From Cordia subcordata (taxonomy: Eukaryota; Streptophyta; Magnoliopsida; Boraginales; Cordiaceae): a stretch of DNA of 64,000 nt. The stretch covers positions 10,527,001-10,591,000 of the forward strand of contig JAPTOF010000002.1 in NCBI GenBank assembly GCA_028554755.1. The letters are read 5' to 3'. Below are positions 1 through 10,762 of the stretch, one piece after another. The position numbers were made by a program, and so were the translations under genes. How positions within the stretch are numbered: the stretch's first letter is position 1; every line of letters begins with the position of its first letter. The notes under the pieces are model-generated. The model was given only the letters and a program-made list of their open reading frames with translations. It made no database searches and had not been told where the DNA came from.

Positions 1-1673
1 TGTTAACCTCCTTTGGCTTTACCTACACATAATTCATACCCACTGCCTTTGAGCTTCTCACAACTTCCCAACTATGACTCGAACACAATCCAGAAATTCT
101 GCTTTAATTGAACCCCTCAATCATGTATACTTGCATATATTCTTATACGCCACATAATCTCACCATTAATTCATACTCAAAAAAAAAAAAATAGTCAATA
201 TGCACACATAAGCTTCAGTCATTCCAAATATTAACACTCACAATTACGGTAACCCGTTTACATTACTTTGCTACTCATTTAAATGGCCAAAATAGAACAA
301 AATTCCTTTCTTTCCTTTGAATTTTAGTTTATATACAAGTACCACAAGTATATACACAAGCAAATACATATATAGTCAACAGCTTAAGATGTATGTGTAC
401 GTGACTAAAATAGAAAAACATTGTTCTACCCCATACACACCACCCATGAGCATACATATACGCATATGTAATTAGAGAGCACTATTATGCCAAACTCTTG
501 TACTCCATGTAGCTACAGAAAGGCCTAACGCAAGTTCTTAAGCTCATAACCAATTCCTTTTCCAATTTCAACTTAATTTGCAAGAATCCAAATATATGCA
601 AGCATACCTATATTGGTATAGTAAACATGTAACGGTGTTCAAAAAATAAAGAGAGCAATATTACTTACTTGATTCAATTCAAAATTGATTTTGATTTGCC
701 ATGAGTTTCACGTTCCAAAAACAAAAGAAGAAGAGGATTGAAGATAGAGATTGGGTCAAGGTTGAGGGAGAAAGAAAAGGAAATGGGTTTTGTTTTTCCT
801 CACCTGATCTTATCTTCCAACTTTTCTTGATTTTTCATTTTGACCCCCCTTAAAGTCTAGCTATTTACCCAACCAACCCAACACGTGTCATAAGCAACAC
901 CACACATATGCACGCGTGGAAAGTTCATGCAAAAGCATATTTGTTTTGTTTTCTTTTTCTTTCTTTTTTTTTTTTTTTTTTTTTTGGGTATTACAGCTCA
1001 GAAGCTTTAAAATAAGCAGAGCCAAACAGGCGAATAAATCGAAACAAGTGCCGTTCATGTGAGAAATCCGTTAAAATTATAACAGAGAAAATAAGGCGGT
1101 GTCTCTTTTTGTTTAGCTGTGGGATTCCAGGTAAGATAAGGAACCATATAAGTAATTTATCCTTTTGTTTCTTATTTCTTCTTTGGTTTTGAATGGCAGC
1201 TCACGATTTGATTTTGCTCCCCTTTTATGTCTTTGACGCTTTCCTTTCTTTTCTTCCATGGTGAAGATATAATATTCAGTGCTCTTTCTGTATTAAATAT
1301 TATGAGCACAGCAGTGTGTTGTCATGCTTTGATAATCTTTTTTTTTTTTTTTTTCCATTTTTGCTTTTGTGGAATAATTTTATATTAAGAGGAACAACCA
1401 ATAGAATATAAGAGATAATATTTACTGCCTATAGACTAACTACAGGGTAATATACTTATTGATTTTAATTTTGCACGTGTCTAATGCAATTTGAAAAAAT
1501 CAAATGAATTTTATATTGCAAGTGGTACCGATTAAATACTATCTAATCTTTCATTGAAGGGTTAAAAGATAAAAGTAAAATAATGGGGTGATTGAAGTAA
1601 TCGTTGACCGCCAAAAGACCAACATGATTCATCTCTATTGATGCTCACATGTGTTTTTTCTTTTTTTGTTAGT
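1..1673. other. No gene recognised; upstream flank of the NLR gene
   Basis: AT-rich sequence with homopolymer runs (A at 180-191, T at 968-985 and 1339-1354). I see no long open frame, no RNA gene and no repeat with clear ends. The right part, from roughly 1000, is presumably the promoter and 5' leader of the NLR gene. I found no convincing TATA box there. Confidence 0.5.
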
Positions 1674-1712
1674 ATGCTCATTTGTATCTGTATAAGTGAT
1701 AGAGAGAAGTGA
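1674..1712 (+). promoter_or_regulatory. Possible 12-codon upstream ORF overlapping the NLR start
   Basis: An ATG at 1674 opens a 12-codon frame that stops at TGA 1710-1712. The stop shares its last base with the main ATG at 1712, giving TGATG. If the leader includes 1674, ribosomes would terminate exactly on the NLR start codon, an arrangement that can permit reinitiation and dampen expression. Whether the transcript begins upstream of 1674 cannot be seen from the sequence. Confidence 0.35.
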
Positions 1713-4700
1713 TGGAGAGAGAGGCAGAGAGGATGATGATGAACATTGCTACTATTGATGCTCTGTCTGAGAATCTGAGTGAAGATACATTTCCTGTTGA
1801 GTCCTCACTGAGGGAAGTGGTTCTCCACCAGCTTACACTCCTAAAAGCAAGCTTGATGGATCCTCCAGAAGACTTGGTTGCAGATGGTTCAATGAAAGAA
1901 GTTGAATCAATGGCCAGCAACGCAGTATCCATCATATCCTGCTTTGATCTCAAGGGTATGGACCAAGACATGGCTCTTCAATTATGTGACCTGGTCAAAA
2001 CTACTTTGAGCAACCTGCTAAGTTTGTTGATACCAAGTGGGGGAAGCATGCAAAGTTTGTTGATAGCAAGTGGGGGAAGCAGACTTGATCGAGTGACGGT
2101 GGAAGAACAATTCAGAGACCTTTACCCCAAGACTGATCAAATAGGCTTTATTGACAATCTGGTGGAGAATCTAGATTACCTAGCGAAAGCCAAGCCTGGT
2201 TTAGTTGGCCCTTTGAAGCTTTACATTTTAAAGCTCCAATCGAGACTGCAGTTGATGAGTAGTTGCCTCAAAGAGATCCCAGAAGCGCGCAAGGAGGAAG
2301 CAGATCTAGAGGATCTAATGACAGGCATTACAAATCTGGCACACGAAGTGGAGTATGCCATTGATGCATTTCTAGTTAAATTAGTTCCTGCATGGTATGC
2401 GGTGCAGTGGCTTAACTACATCCTGAAAAAGTTCGATAAGTATTGGGATACAGTCCAGATGGCATGTGGCGAAGCCCAGTCAATTGTGAGAAATATCATA
2501 GCCTGTGAAGGAAAAACTCTTCAATTCATCCCCATTCTCAATCTGTCTCCACTTCAACACAGGCAAGTCTTTAATCACCATAATATTGTTCATACATTCT
2601 GGATTGGTACATGGGGTTCGGTTTCATCCTATAAAGGGAGCAAAAAGGAGTTCTTTCTTCAGCTTCTACAGAATACTGCGTATCGTGGAACATATCTAGA
2701 TTTTGGGGAGAGGGTCCTGTGGCATGCTTCATATGCACCATATGTGCCACATGGTGATAACTTGGCATATACATGTGATACGAACGAAAATGAGTTAGAA
2801 ATTTTGGTCGACGGACTTCTCTCTCGTGGACCCTACTTTATTATCTTGGAAGATGTGCCAGACATTGATGTATTAAGAGAAATACGGAGAATTTTACCGG
2901 AGACCCACCGCAGATGCAGGATTTTGGTAAGCGCTCGTTCTCCAGAGTTGGTTGCCGAATGTCGTCATGGTTTCCGAAAATTATTTGCCAACAAGATGAC
3001 TACAAAACATACTTCCAAATCGCCAATTGTAGAAGATAATGTGGTGGGTTTCAAGGCGGAGACAAAAGCGATACTTGAGGGGCTTATCCGAGGACCAGCA
3101 AAGCTGCAAATTATCTCAATTGTCGGCATGCCTGGACAAGGTAAAACGACTCTCGCTAAAAAACTATATGATCATTGTTTGATAGTTGAATACTTCCATA
3201 CTCGAGCATGGTACTATGTCTCTCACCTCTACAACAAAAGAGAGCTATTGTTGGGGCTTTTAGGTCAATTTGTTCAACCCTTCGACACAATTAATCATAA
3301 GAATGATCAAGAACTAGCTGAAGTGTTGTACAAATATCTCAAGGGAAGAAGGTTCCTTATTGTCTTGGATGATATGTGGCAAGTTGATGCATGGAAGGAC
3401 CTGTCAAGATGTTTCCCAAATGACAACAATGGTAGCAGAATTGTGTTCACTACCAGAATTAAAGAGTTGGCTTCCCAAGCGAAATCAGATAGCACCTTGC
3501 AATCTCTTTATCCACTCTCTGATGCTGAAAGTTGGGAGTTACTGAAGAAGAAGGTATTTCATAATGATAGTTGCCCTTCCGAACTATTAGAAGTTGGAAA
3601 GCAAATTGCAAACAGTTGCAAGGGTTTACCTCTTGCGGTTGTTTTGGCAGCTGGGTGCCTTTTGAAAATGGAAAAGGAAAAAGCTTCATGGGAACAAATT
3701 GCTGAAAGTTTAACTTCAAGCATACTTCATGATGCAAAGGGCAATGATGTAATAGAGCTGAGTTATAAGAACTTACCGGATCATTTGAAGTCATGTTTTC
3801 TGTATTACGGAGTACTTTTGGGTGGTAAAGAGATTTCAGTCAGCGAATTGATACGATTCTGGATTGCCGAAGGATTTATAGCACATACTAAAGCGAAGAG
3901 TTTAGAGGATGTAGCAGAAGATTACTTGAGGGATTTGATCTCTAGAAGTCTAGTAACAATTTCGCAAGAAAAATCCAAAGGCGGGGTGAAGTCTTGTTAT
4001 GTTCACGATCTCTTGCGTGAGTTTTGCTTAACCAAAGCTGAGAAAGAAAACTTTTTGCTAGTCGAAGGGTCTGATTTTGATTCAAGTTACAATTTAAGAT
4101 CTATCGTGCAAAGTTATAATTCAAGCAGGTTAAGTAACCTCCGTGAACGTTGGAATAATCCCAGGAGGAAATATTTCACTTCATTGAAGCGTGTTGGCAG
4201 CCAGTTCTCCCAAGAGAATCCTTATATTGTACGATCATTGTTGGTTTTTGCTGCAGAGCCTCCATGCCCGAATTATTTGTATGACATGTTAGTCAGGTTT
4301 GAGAAATTTTGGTTACCCTGTAAGTTGAAGGACATGTTCAAGTCGGAAGAATTTCGGTTTCTTAGAATACTGAAGTTGGAGACAACAGCATATGGCAATT
4401 GTTTTGAAGAGATTAAAGTTCTTATTCTGTTAAGATACCTGGAGGTTATAGGTCCAGTGGATTTTATTCCATCATTTATAGCCAATCTTTGGAATCTGGA
4501 AACTTTTCTTGTCAAAGGATTAAGTGCTAAAGTTACAAAAGTATCAGATTCTATTTGGGATATGGCAAAGTTAAGGCACCTGCATATAAATGACCGAGCT
4601 TCTTTTGATTTGAAGCCCTATAGACTCGAGAACTCTTCTATACTTGGTAATCTGCAAACCTTTTCCACACCAACTCTTGCTTATGGAGATGATACAGGGA

Positions 4701-5323
4701 AGATATTGAGAAGATTGTGTGGCATACGAAAACTAAAATGTATATTCTTGGATTCATGGGATGATGCTACAATTTGCAATCGCTTTCCAGAATTTGGAAA
4801 TCTCAATCAACTTGTATCACTGAATGTGTTTTATGATGGCAAGGTGAAATATCCATGTGAGTTTAACATCCCATCAAATCTTAAGAAGTTGACTTTGTCA
4901 AATTTTCGCATGCCATGGAATGAAGTTTCACAACTTGCAACCTTGTGTAATCTGGAGGTTCTCAAATTGCTGGCTAATACAATTGAGGGTGAATTATGGG
5001 AGATGGAGGAAGAGGTTTTTCCAAAACTTAGGTTCTTGAAGTTGGAAACTCTAAATGTTGTGGAATGGAGGGCTTTGGCTGATCACTTTCCCTGCCTTGA
5101 GCATATACTCGTGCACAAATGTGAGCAACTTGAGGCGATCCCTCCTAGTTTTGGCGACATTCCTACCCTACTGATGATTGAGGTGATGTGGTGCAATCCT
5201 TCTGCTGCAATTTCAACAAAAAGGATTCTGGAAGAGCAACTGGATTTTGGTAATGAGGCATTGAAGGTTCGGATTCATCCTAAAATATCAGATATGGAAT
5301 CCTCATCGTTAGTAGATGGATGA
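1712..5323 (+). CDS. R1-like NLR immune receptor (late blight resistance type), single exon, 1203 aa
   Basis: Intracellular nucleotide-binding leucine-rich-repeat receptor that senses pathogen effectors. The frame is open from 1709, but that codon is GTG; the first ATG is at 1712 and is taken as the start. Residues about 1-290 form the long R1-type N-terminal region, with a helical, coiled-coil-like part near 130-230. The NB-ARC domain follows: P-loop GMPGQGKTT from G472, RNBS-A AWYYVS near 499, kinase-2 LDD at 552-554, RNBS-B near 575, GLPL at 638, and a VHD (MHD-type) motif at 764-766. Irregular LRRs run from about 850 to the end. All nucleotide-binding motifs are intact and no stop or frameshift interrupts 3.6 kb, so it looks functional. 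Residues about 293-410 resemble a second, degenerate NB-ARC without a P-loop (see findings). The R1 subtype rests on the long N-terminus and overall motifs and is less certain than the NLR call. Confidence 0.93.
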   Translation: MEREAERMMMNIATIDALSENLSEDTFPVESSLREVVLHQLTLLKASLMDPPEDLVADGSMKEVESMASNAVSIISCFDLKGMDQDMALQLCDLVKTTLSNLLSLLIPSGGSMQSLLIASGGSRLDRVTVEEQFRDLYPKTDQIGFIDNLVENLDYLAKAKPGLVGPLKLYILKLQSRLQLMSSCLKEIPEARKEEADLEDLMTGITNLAHEVEYAIDAFLVKLVPAWYAVQWLNYILKKFDKYWDTVQMACGEAQSIVRNIIACEGKTLQFIPILNLSPLQHRQVFNHHNIVHTFWIGTWGSVSSYKGSKKEFFLQLLQNTAYRGTYLDFGERVLWHASYAPYVPHGDNLAYTCDTNENELEILVDGLLSRGPYFIILEDVPDIDVLREIRRILPETHRRCRILVSARSPELVAECRHGFRKLFANKMTTKHTSKSPIVEDNVVGFKAETKAILEGLIRGPAKLQIISIVGMPGQGKTTLAKKLYDHCLIVEYFHTRAWYYVSHLYNKRELLLGLLGQFVQPFDTINHKNDQELAEVLYKYLKGRRFLIVLDDMWQVDAWKDLSRCFPNDNNGSRIVFTTRIKELASQAKSDSTLQSLYPLSDAESWELLKKKVFHNDSCPSELLEVGKQIANSCKGLPLAVVLAAGCLLKMEKEKASWEQIAESLTSSILHDAKGNDVIELSYKNLPDHLKSCFLYYGVLLGGKEISVSELIRFWIAEGFIAHTKAKSLEDVAEDYLRDLISRSLVTISQEKSKGGVKSCYVHDLLREFCLTKAEKENFLLVEGSDFDSSYNLRSIVQSYNSSRLSNLRERWNNPRRKYFTSLKRVGSQFSQENPYIVRSLLVFAAEPPCPNYLYDMLVRFEKFWLPCKLKDMFKSEEFRFLRILKLETTAYGNCFEEIKVLILLRYLEVIGPVDFIPSFIANLWNLETFLVKGLSAKVTKVSDSIWDMAKLRHLHINDRASFDLKPYRLENSSILGNLQTFSTPTLAYGDDTGKILRRLCGIRKLKCIFLDSWDDATICNRFPEFGNLNQLVSLNVFYDGKVKYPCEFNIPSNLKKLTLSNFRMPWNEVSQLATLCNLEVLKLLANTIEGELWEMEEEVFPKLRFLKLETLNVVEWRALADHFPCLEHILVHKCEQLEAIPPSFGDIPTLLMIEVMWCNPSAAISTKRILEEQLDFGNEALKVRIHPKISDMESSSLVDG
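2021..2084 (+). repeat. 33-bp in-frame tandem duplication inside the NLR N-terminus
   Basis: AGTTTGTTGATA begins at 2021 and again at 2054, giving a period of 33 bp. It encodes an 11-residue near-repeat (SLLIPSGGS, then SLLIASGGS). The reading frame is preserved. Confidence 0.8.
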
Positions 5324-6592
5324 TCAAGGAGTGTTGCTGCTTCCAGTAAGTTAATTAAAACTCATTACTGTATTCTCGTCCTATGATAACTATTTCGATA
5401 TCTCTTGTGATTTGGGATCAAGTAAGCTGCGTATGCTTTGACTACATATACAGTTTTAAGCAGACTTGAATGTTTAAAATATGGATACTTATTGAAAAGG
5501 ATCATCACTGATCCTCCAATGTACTGTGTGACTTTTAAGAAAGGTTGAAGGCTCTGGCTTCATACTTTTTGCCCTTCTCTTTTCTTTTTATCTTTTACAA
5601 TGGTTACTCTGCTCTTGTAAATGGAAGTTCATTATTCTTCGTGATATATTAAAGGCAATTTACTTTTAATCAGATTGTCCTGATATATATGTGACTTTTA
5701 ATCCACAATATAACTTAATGACTTTTTAAGAAACCATATCAAACTTCTTCCTTGAGGCCTATATGTGCACATTTTCAGCTCAAGATTTATATACACGTAG
5801 CAAATTGCTAATAATAATTGTAGAATTTAGTGAGCTCTTGACAGAGTTGTGATCATTTGTGCTTTTTTCTTCTTATTCTTTTTTAACAGGGGCTAGTAAG
5901 AGGAACTAATAGCTGAAGGTTGAAGAAGAGAATGTCACAATCTTTTGGTTGAGTCATGTCCCTTCAGAGGCTTCATTTCACCACACCTTCAAAATTACTC
6001 ATTTTCTGTTTCAGTTAGATCAAATTTGTTGGTGTAATTGATGTCAATGAATGCTTGTTTTTGTATGTAGACACCTTATCGCTTTGTGGTTCCAAATTTT
6101 GAGTTCATTATAATGCACTTTGACAGTTTATATTTTTGTAATGTGTATTAATTTGTTGTTGGGGCTTGTTGAAGTTCATACATTACCATAGAGTGTTTTA
6201 ATGCAATAAGAAAGGTAAATTTAAAACAGAGAAAATAATATTCATTAATTATTGAAGACCCAAAATTTTATGATACAATGGAAAGGATTTTGATATAGGA
6301 AAATAATCAATGACTTCTAACGCATTTGTTGATGTATATATGTTTTCTTGATTAATTGTAAAAGTAGACATATGTAAATATAACAGGCATTTTACAAGTT
6401 GATGCCAATCAATGCTACGAAACATGTTTTAACCATACGAAAATTTGATTTACAACATTAGATTGTGAACATCTATTCTGCAATCAATAAAACTGCTTCA
6501 TTATTCACACCAGTTGAAAGAGGCACGCAGAAACTAAATCCACCTGACATTTCTCACATAAATACATTACACTTCACATCATTTGTAGCCTT
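5324..6592 (+). other. NLR 3' flank, possibly with a 3'-UTR intron
   Basis: Just after the stop there is a good donor (GTAAGT at 5346) and about 540 bp later a pyrimidine tract ending TTTTAACAG at 5881-5889, so the 3' UTR may contain an intron. The rest is AT-rich with no open frame of note. RNA evidence would be needed to confirm the intron. Confidence 0.35.
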
Positions 6593-9425
6593 CCATCTGA
6601 TGATGCAACGAAGTCCTCCGTTGAGCATATACTTGAATGACTTGTTGATCTCAGCAAAGGACACTTCATGAGCGATGAATTTTTTGTGAGATGTAAAGCT
6701 AATTTGAGCATGTGCACAAGTAAATCCTTAAAGTCAAGAAGTAGCACACAAAGATTGAAAATGAAGCAAGCTTGATGATCTTTTTAGTCAATTTGGTGCA
6801 TAGGAAATTACAAATGCATGCAAAGGTTGACAAACAAAGTAAGGCTATATGCTAGCTTAGAAGAAAAACTTGCATGGCATTTAATGTGATGAAGAAAATT
6901 GAGCATTGCAATTAATTGATTGTCTCCAATTTTCCCCTATAAATAGAGGGATTTGGGAGAAGGCAAAGCATCAAGCAAGAAGCAATTCAAAGCATTTAGA
7001 GAGAATTAGAAAAAATTCTCCTAAGTGTAGTATTTTCTTCCACTTGTTATATAAATTAGTGTGATAGTGAGTTTCTCCTATTATAAGAGAGAGTAAAATC
7101 GTTCTCTCCTTATTTTAGAGAGAAAGGTTGTAAACTTTTGCACATAGTGAAATCCCCCTTACTTGCCCATGGTTTTTCCATCAATTAGTTTGAGGGTTTT
7201 CCACGTAAAATTTTGGTGTCTCAATTATCCATTTTCTCTAATATTCTATTTTAGCTATGTGATCTTACTTCAGTAACCTTACCATTCCGCTGCGCCACAC
7301 CCCAACATATTTCCAGTTCAAGTTGCTACATTATTAACAAAGGGGATTAATGACAAGGGCTGAAACCAAGAATTTATCATTAGGCGTGAGGATTTATTTA
7401 GGTATGTGAAAGGAGACCAACGTCGACATTTTCCTCTCTTTTAAAGTAAGAGAGAAGAACGTATAATATAACAATAATCATTTAAGGGAAAGCTTTATAC
7501 AATTTGATCAAGCATGGAGTCATTAATGGCATACCTTATTCATGTATTTTTCTACAACAGATGGAGGATCTGAGCAAGGCTTGTAATTTCCGAAGAATGT
7601 TCCCTTTAGAGTCCTTTCATTCAAGAAGTTCATGGGGAGAGTCTTGAAGGCAGCATCTTTGTGGGGTACACCAACTAGAACAGCCCCACCCCATCCCTGT
7701 CAGTTTTAAGGTTTCAATCTAGTTAGCATTTTTCGTAAATTAAATCAAATTAGATGAAGCCTTATCCCATCATGTGAGATTGACTTATTAGCAGTTCAAA
7801 TGATATAAAAACATGTATCTGCATAAAAGACATAACATTTGAATTTGGAGGCATACATCGTGGACACACTCAAATGCAGAGATCATGGCATCGATATTTC
7901 CAGTGCACTCTACACTTCTGTCGATTCCTCCCATCAATCATCTCAGCAATGACCTAACAAGTAATACAACAACAAATATAATAAGAAGAAAACAATGTAC
8001 TAGCAGTCAGAGTAGAGCAGTTGTATTGGATTACTAGACAAATCTCTTGAACTGGTTTGTTATAGTCCTTCGAGTTCATAAATTCAGTCACACCAAACTT
8101 CTTGGCTGTACACAAGGAAAGAAAATTCCTCACGATCCATTTATAACATTGAAAAGCTTGGATGGGAAAAAATCTATCTTTAGCAAGTAAATTGCAATCC
8201 TTTATGTTTTCACCCCTTTATCCAATAAAAATTCTTCTGTATATGAAGAGCAAAGAGGTGAAGGACAAAGATCATACAAAGCAATACAAAGCAATGTTTC
8301 GAATTCATCCTTCACTTACCTTCTTTAACAGGATTGAGATCAACGCCAATTATCCTTGAAGCACCTACAATTCTTGCTTCTTCTGTAGCTTGTTCGTGTA
8401 AATTCAATAATTTAATTGTGTAAACAATTCATTTTGGCAACGTGCATTAGAAATATTTGGCTAATTTTTGGAAGAAACTCATGGCAAGGCCTACAAACCC
8501 CAATCCAAAGACAGCAACTGATTAGCCCTTCATTGGTTTGGCAACATTCAGTGTAGCATCAAGTCCTGTGAAACAAGAAACAACAAAATCCTTTGATGAA
8601 ACATTTAGTTGGAACTTGTAAACTTGTACTTGCCGAGAATTGATCTCGGGACCTCTTGCATCTAAGGCGAGGGACATACCTATAGAGATTCCACAACTGA
8701 GACACAAACTTTGTCAAGGGGGGCAAGAGGGTTGATTTTGGCTGCACAACCAACGTGGACCACTGTGTACTCACTGAAGGTGGATGTGCCAACAAAATGG
8801 CAGATGGGTTTTCCAGTGATCGAAAATCTCGATTTTCTATCGTGAAGCACGACTCCCCTATCAGTGTTGATCCTGAGGAGATCACACAAGTTGCTTTCTT
8901 CTGATTTGCAGTACGCACATTCTTTGCATTCCCCTGTGAACACTGGGAGAACATGGTCCCCTGGTTTCAGTTTTGTCGCACACTCCCCTACACTCTCCAC
9001 AATCCTAACATAACCATGAAAAATAAACTTTCGATTTCCTATTTGTGTTTAATAATTAATTTTTAAATTTTAAGATGAGGTGGTAACTTCATGATATACT
9101 CTGCAGCCTCATGCTTGAGGACTCGTGGGAAGTTTGCATTTTGTTCCTTGCCTTCCCAGAAGTAAACATCAGTGTGGCAAAGAGATGCGAAGAAGATCTT
9201 GAGATGAACTTCCATTTTCTGTGGAGGTGCCTCCACTCCCTTTATGACTAGTGGCCTTCCCGATTCCTATGTAACCACAGCCACAAAATCGCAACCCCAG
9301 AAAACAAAAAAAGCAAAAGAATCAATTAGATAAATCAATACATAACCAATTTCAAAGAGTAAAGGAAACAACTAGATGTTTTGTATGCCTTTGCAACGTA
9401 TGGCTTGGCGAGCAATGCTCGACAT
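6593..9425 (-). pseudogene. ADH-A: alcohol dehydrogenase pseudogene, exon 9 split by a solo LTR
   Basis: Homologous over all nine exons to the intact copies ADH-C, -D and -E. Start at 9425-9423; exon 1 9389-9425; exon 2 about 9100-9280; exon 3 8680-9004; exon 4 from 8565; exon 8 7535-7696. Lesions: the exon 1 donor is GC; the exon 2 acceptor is GG instead of AG; Trp17 is a TAG stop; exon 3 has a one-base deletion just before the catalytic Cys region (325 instead of 326 nt); exon 4 has a TAA and a lost donor; the exon 5 acceptor AG is AA; the exon 6 donor GT is lost; exon 7 is frameshifted; exon 9 is split by the LTR at 6685-7307. The structural zinc Cys cluster in exon 3 is still readable. 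Certainly non-functional. Confidence 0.93.
6685..7307 (+). mobile_element. Solo LTR of a Copia-like retrotransposon, inserted in exon 9 of ADH-A
   Basis: A 623-bp insert begins TGTGAG and ends CCAACA (TG...CA ends). It interrupts exon 9 of ADH-A between the codons for the Glu-Leu-Glu-Leu-Glu stretch (7313-7325) and the following Phe-Ile (6680 and below). Flanks TTTTT (6680-6684) and TATTT (7308-7312) may be a diverged 5-bp target duplication. It has LTR promoter layout: TATAAAT at 6938-6944, a leader rich in short repeats, then a GT-rich stretch ending with a CCACGTAAAATT-type U5 motif near 7201. There is no internal region, PBS or second LTR, so it is a solo LTR left by LTR-LTR recombination. 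The Copia assignment is from general resemblance. Confidence 0.8.
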
Positions 9426-10762
9426 CTCTTCTTTCAATTTTTCTCTTTGGAGATAACTTAAAATGGGAATTTGAATTAGAGCAATGTAAATTAGCTAAGA
9501 GTACTGAATGTGTTAGTAAACTATTGAATAAAGTTGTATGTGTTGGGTTGTTGTGTTTGGGATATATTTACACTTGAATGAGTGAAAGGGACCATTAGAG
9601 ATAATTTATGTTATAATTAACAAGTTGGCCAGTGGAGATACATATATCATTTAACTAACACCGTATCTCTTCTCATTTTTGAGAATTCCAGTGGCAATAC
9701 CAAAGCAGTCTCAGGTTTTAACCTTCCTGGGTTCCCTTTAATGCTTTTCTACACGTTCTGTATTATATATTTTTACAAAAGTACTTTTATTTTCAGCAAT
9801 GGTTGTTCAGATAATAATTAAAGAAACAGATGGTTGTACCATCTTTCGAAAAGTAATAAAAACAAATTGAGTAATCAACTAATTAATTAGACAAATCACA
9901 TGGATACTTAACTAATTAAACAAATTACAACAAGTAATATATCACAGTTTAGAAAACACAAAAGAACAATGCAATAAATTTTAAGATATAGAGGTAACTT
10001 GATAATTAGACAAACTATAGGGATATAATGCCATTTTAACCCATGTAATACAATAACGTTATAAATGAGACAATTATTCAATCAAACCATATATTTTAAT
10101 TAAATTTGACTATTATTATATTATTATGGAACTCAAATCTTAATCGTAATTAAATTCCAGTCCTAATTCATTTTTCTGCATGGTGGATAAATTTTCAAAT
10201 AAACCTTAATGAGAAAGCAATTATGAAATCCCAAATCAAAGTGGTCCCTCTATAGTTTAACCTCCCCCTATTATGGAATATATTAATGACTTTATAACGG
10301 CATCTAGTCAGTAGTTTTAGTGTCTTAGTCAAGTCTTGTTAGTAGTTTTATTGTTTATTGTTTCTTTGTATTTAATTTCTCAGGAAATTTTTTACCCTTT
10401 CTTACACTATTTTTGTTTATAATATTCCATCTCAATAACAATATGAAGCATACAACTTTCCAAACCAGTCATTTTATGAAGGTGGTTTTAGTCCTTATCT
10501 TATTTATATACGTAAGTGTGTATAGAAGATTCAAAGCTTATTGGTAATGGTACAGGAACATAGAGGAACACTATTCAATATAATTAGTGTTGAGTTTACG
10601 TCATCTAAAAACGTATTTGTATTGCGTTTGTTTATTTATTTTCCATATGCATCCTCACATATAAATTAGATGCTTTTTTGAGTTTATCATTAGATGAACT
10701 CCTTGCCATGGACCCCCTTGATACCAACATATAAGTGTGAATTGACAGTCTCTCATAGGGAC
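9426..10762. other. 5' flank of ADH-A, homologous to the flanks of the other ADH copies
   Basis: No gene. The region near 9688-9755 (CAATACCAAAGCAGTCTCAG and on) matches the promoter block of ADH-B, -C and -D. Sequence at about 10130-10350 matches distal flank blocks at 37380-37510 and 43800-43940, including a TGGAATATATT motif. This shows that the duplication unit extends more than 1 kb upstream of the gene. The cluster of short open frames from 10694 is low-complexity CT-rich DNA belonging mostly to the next element. Confidence 0.7.

Noticed and set aside
1709..1711. NLR start at 1709
   Set aside because: The codon there is GTG. A plant nuclear gene should start at the ATG at 1712.
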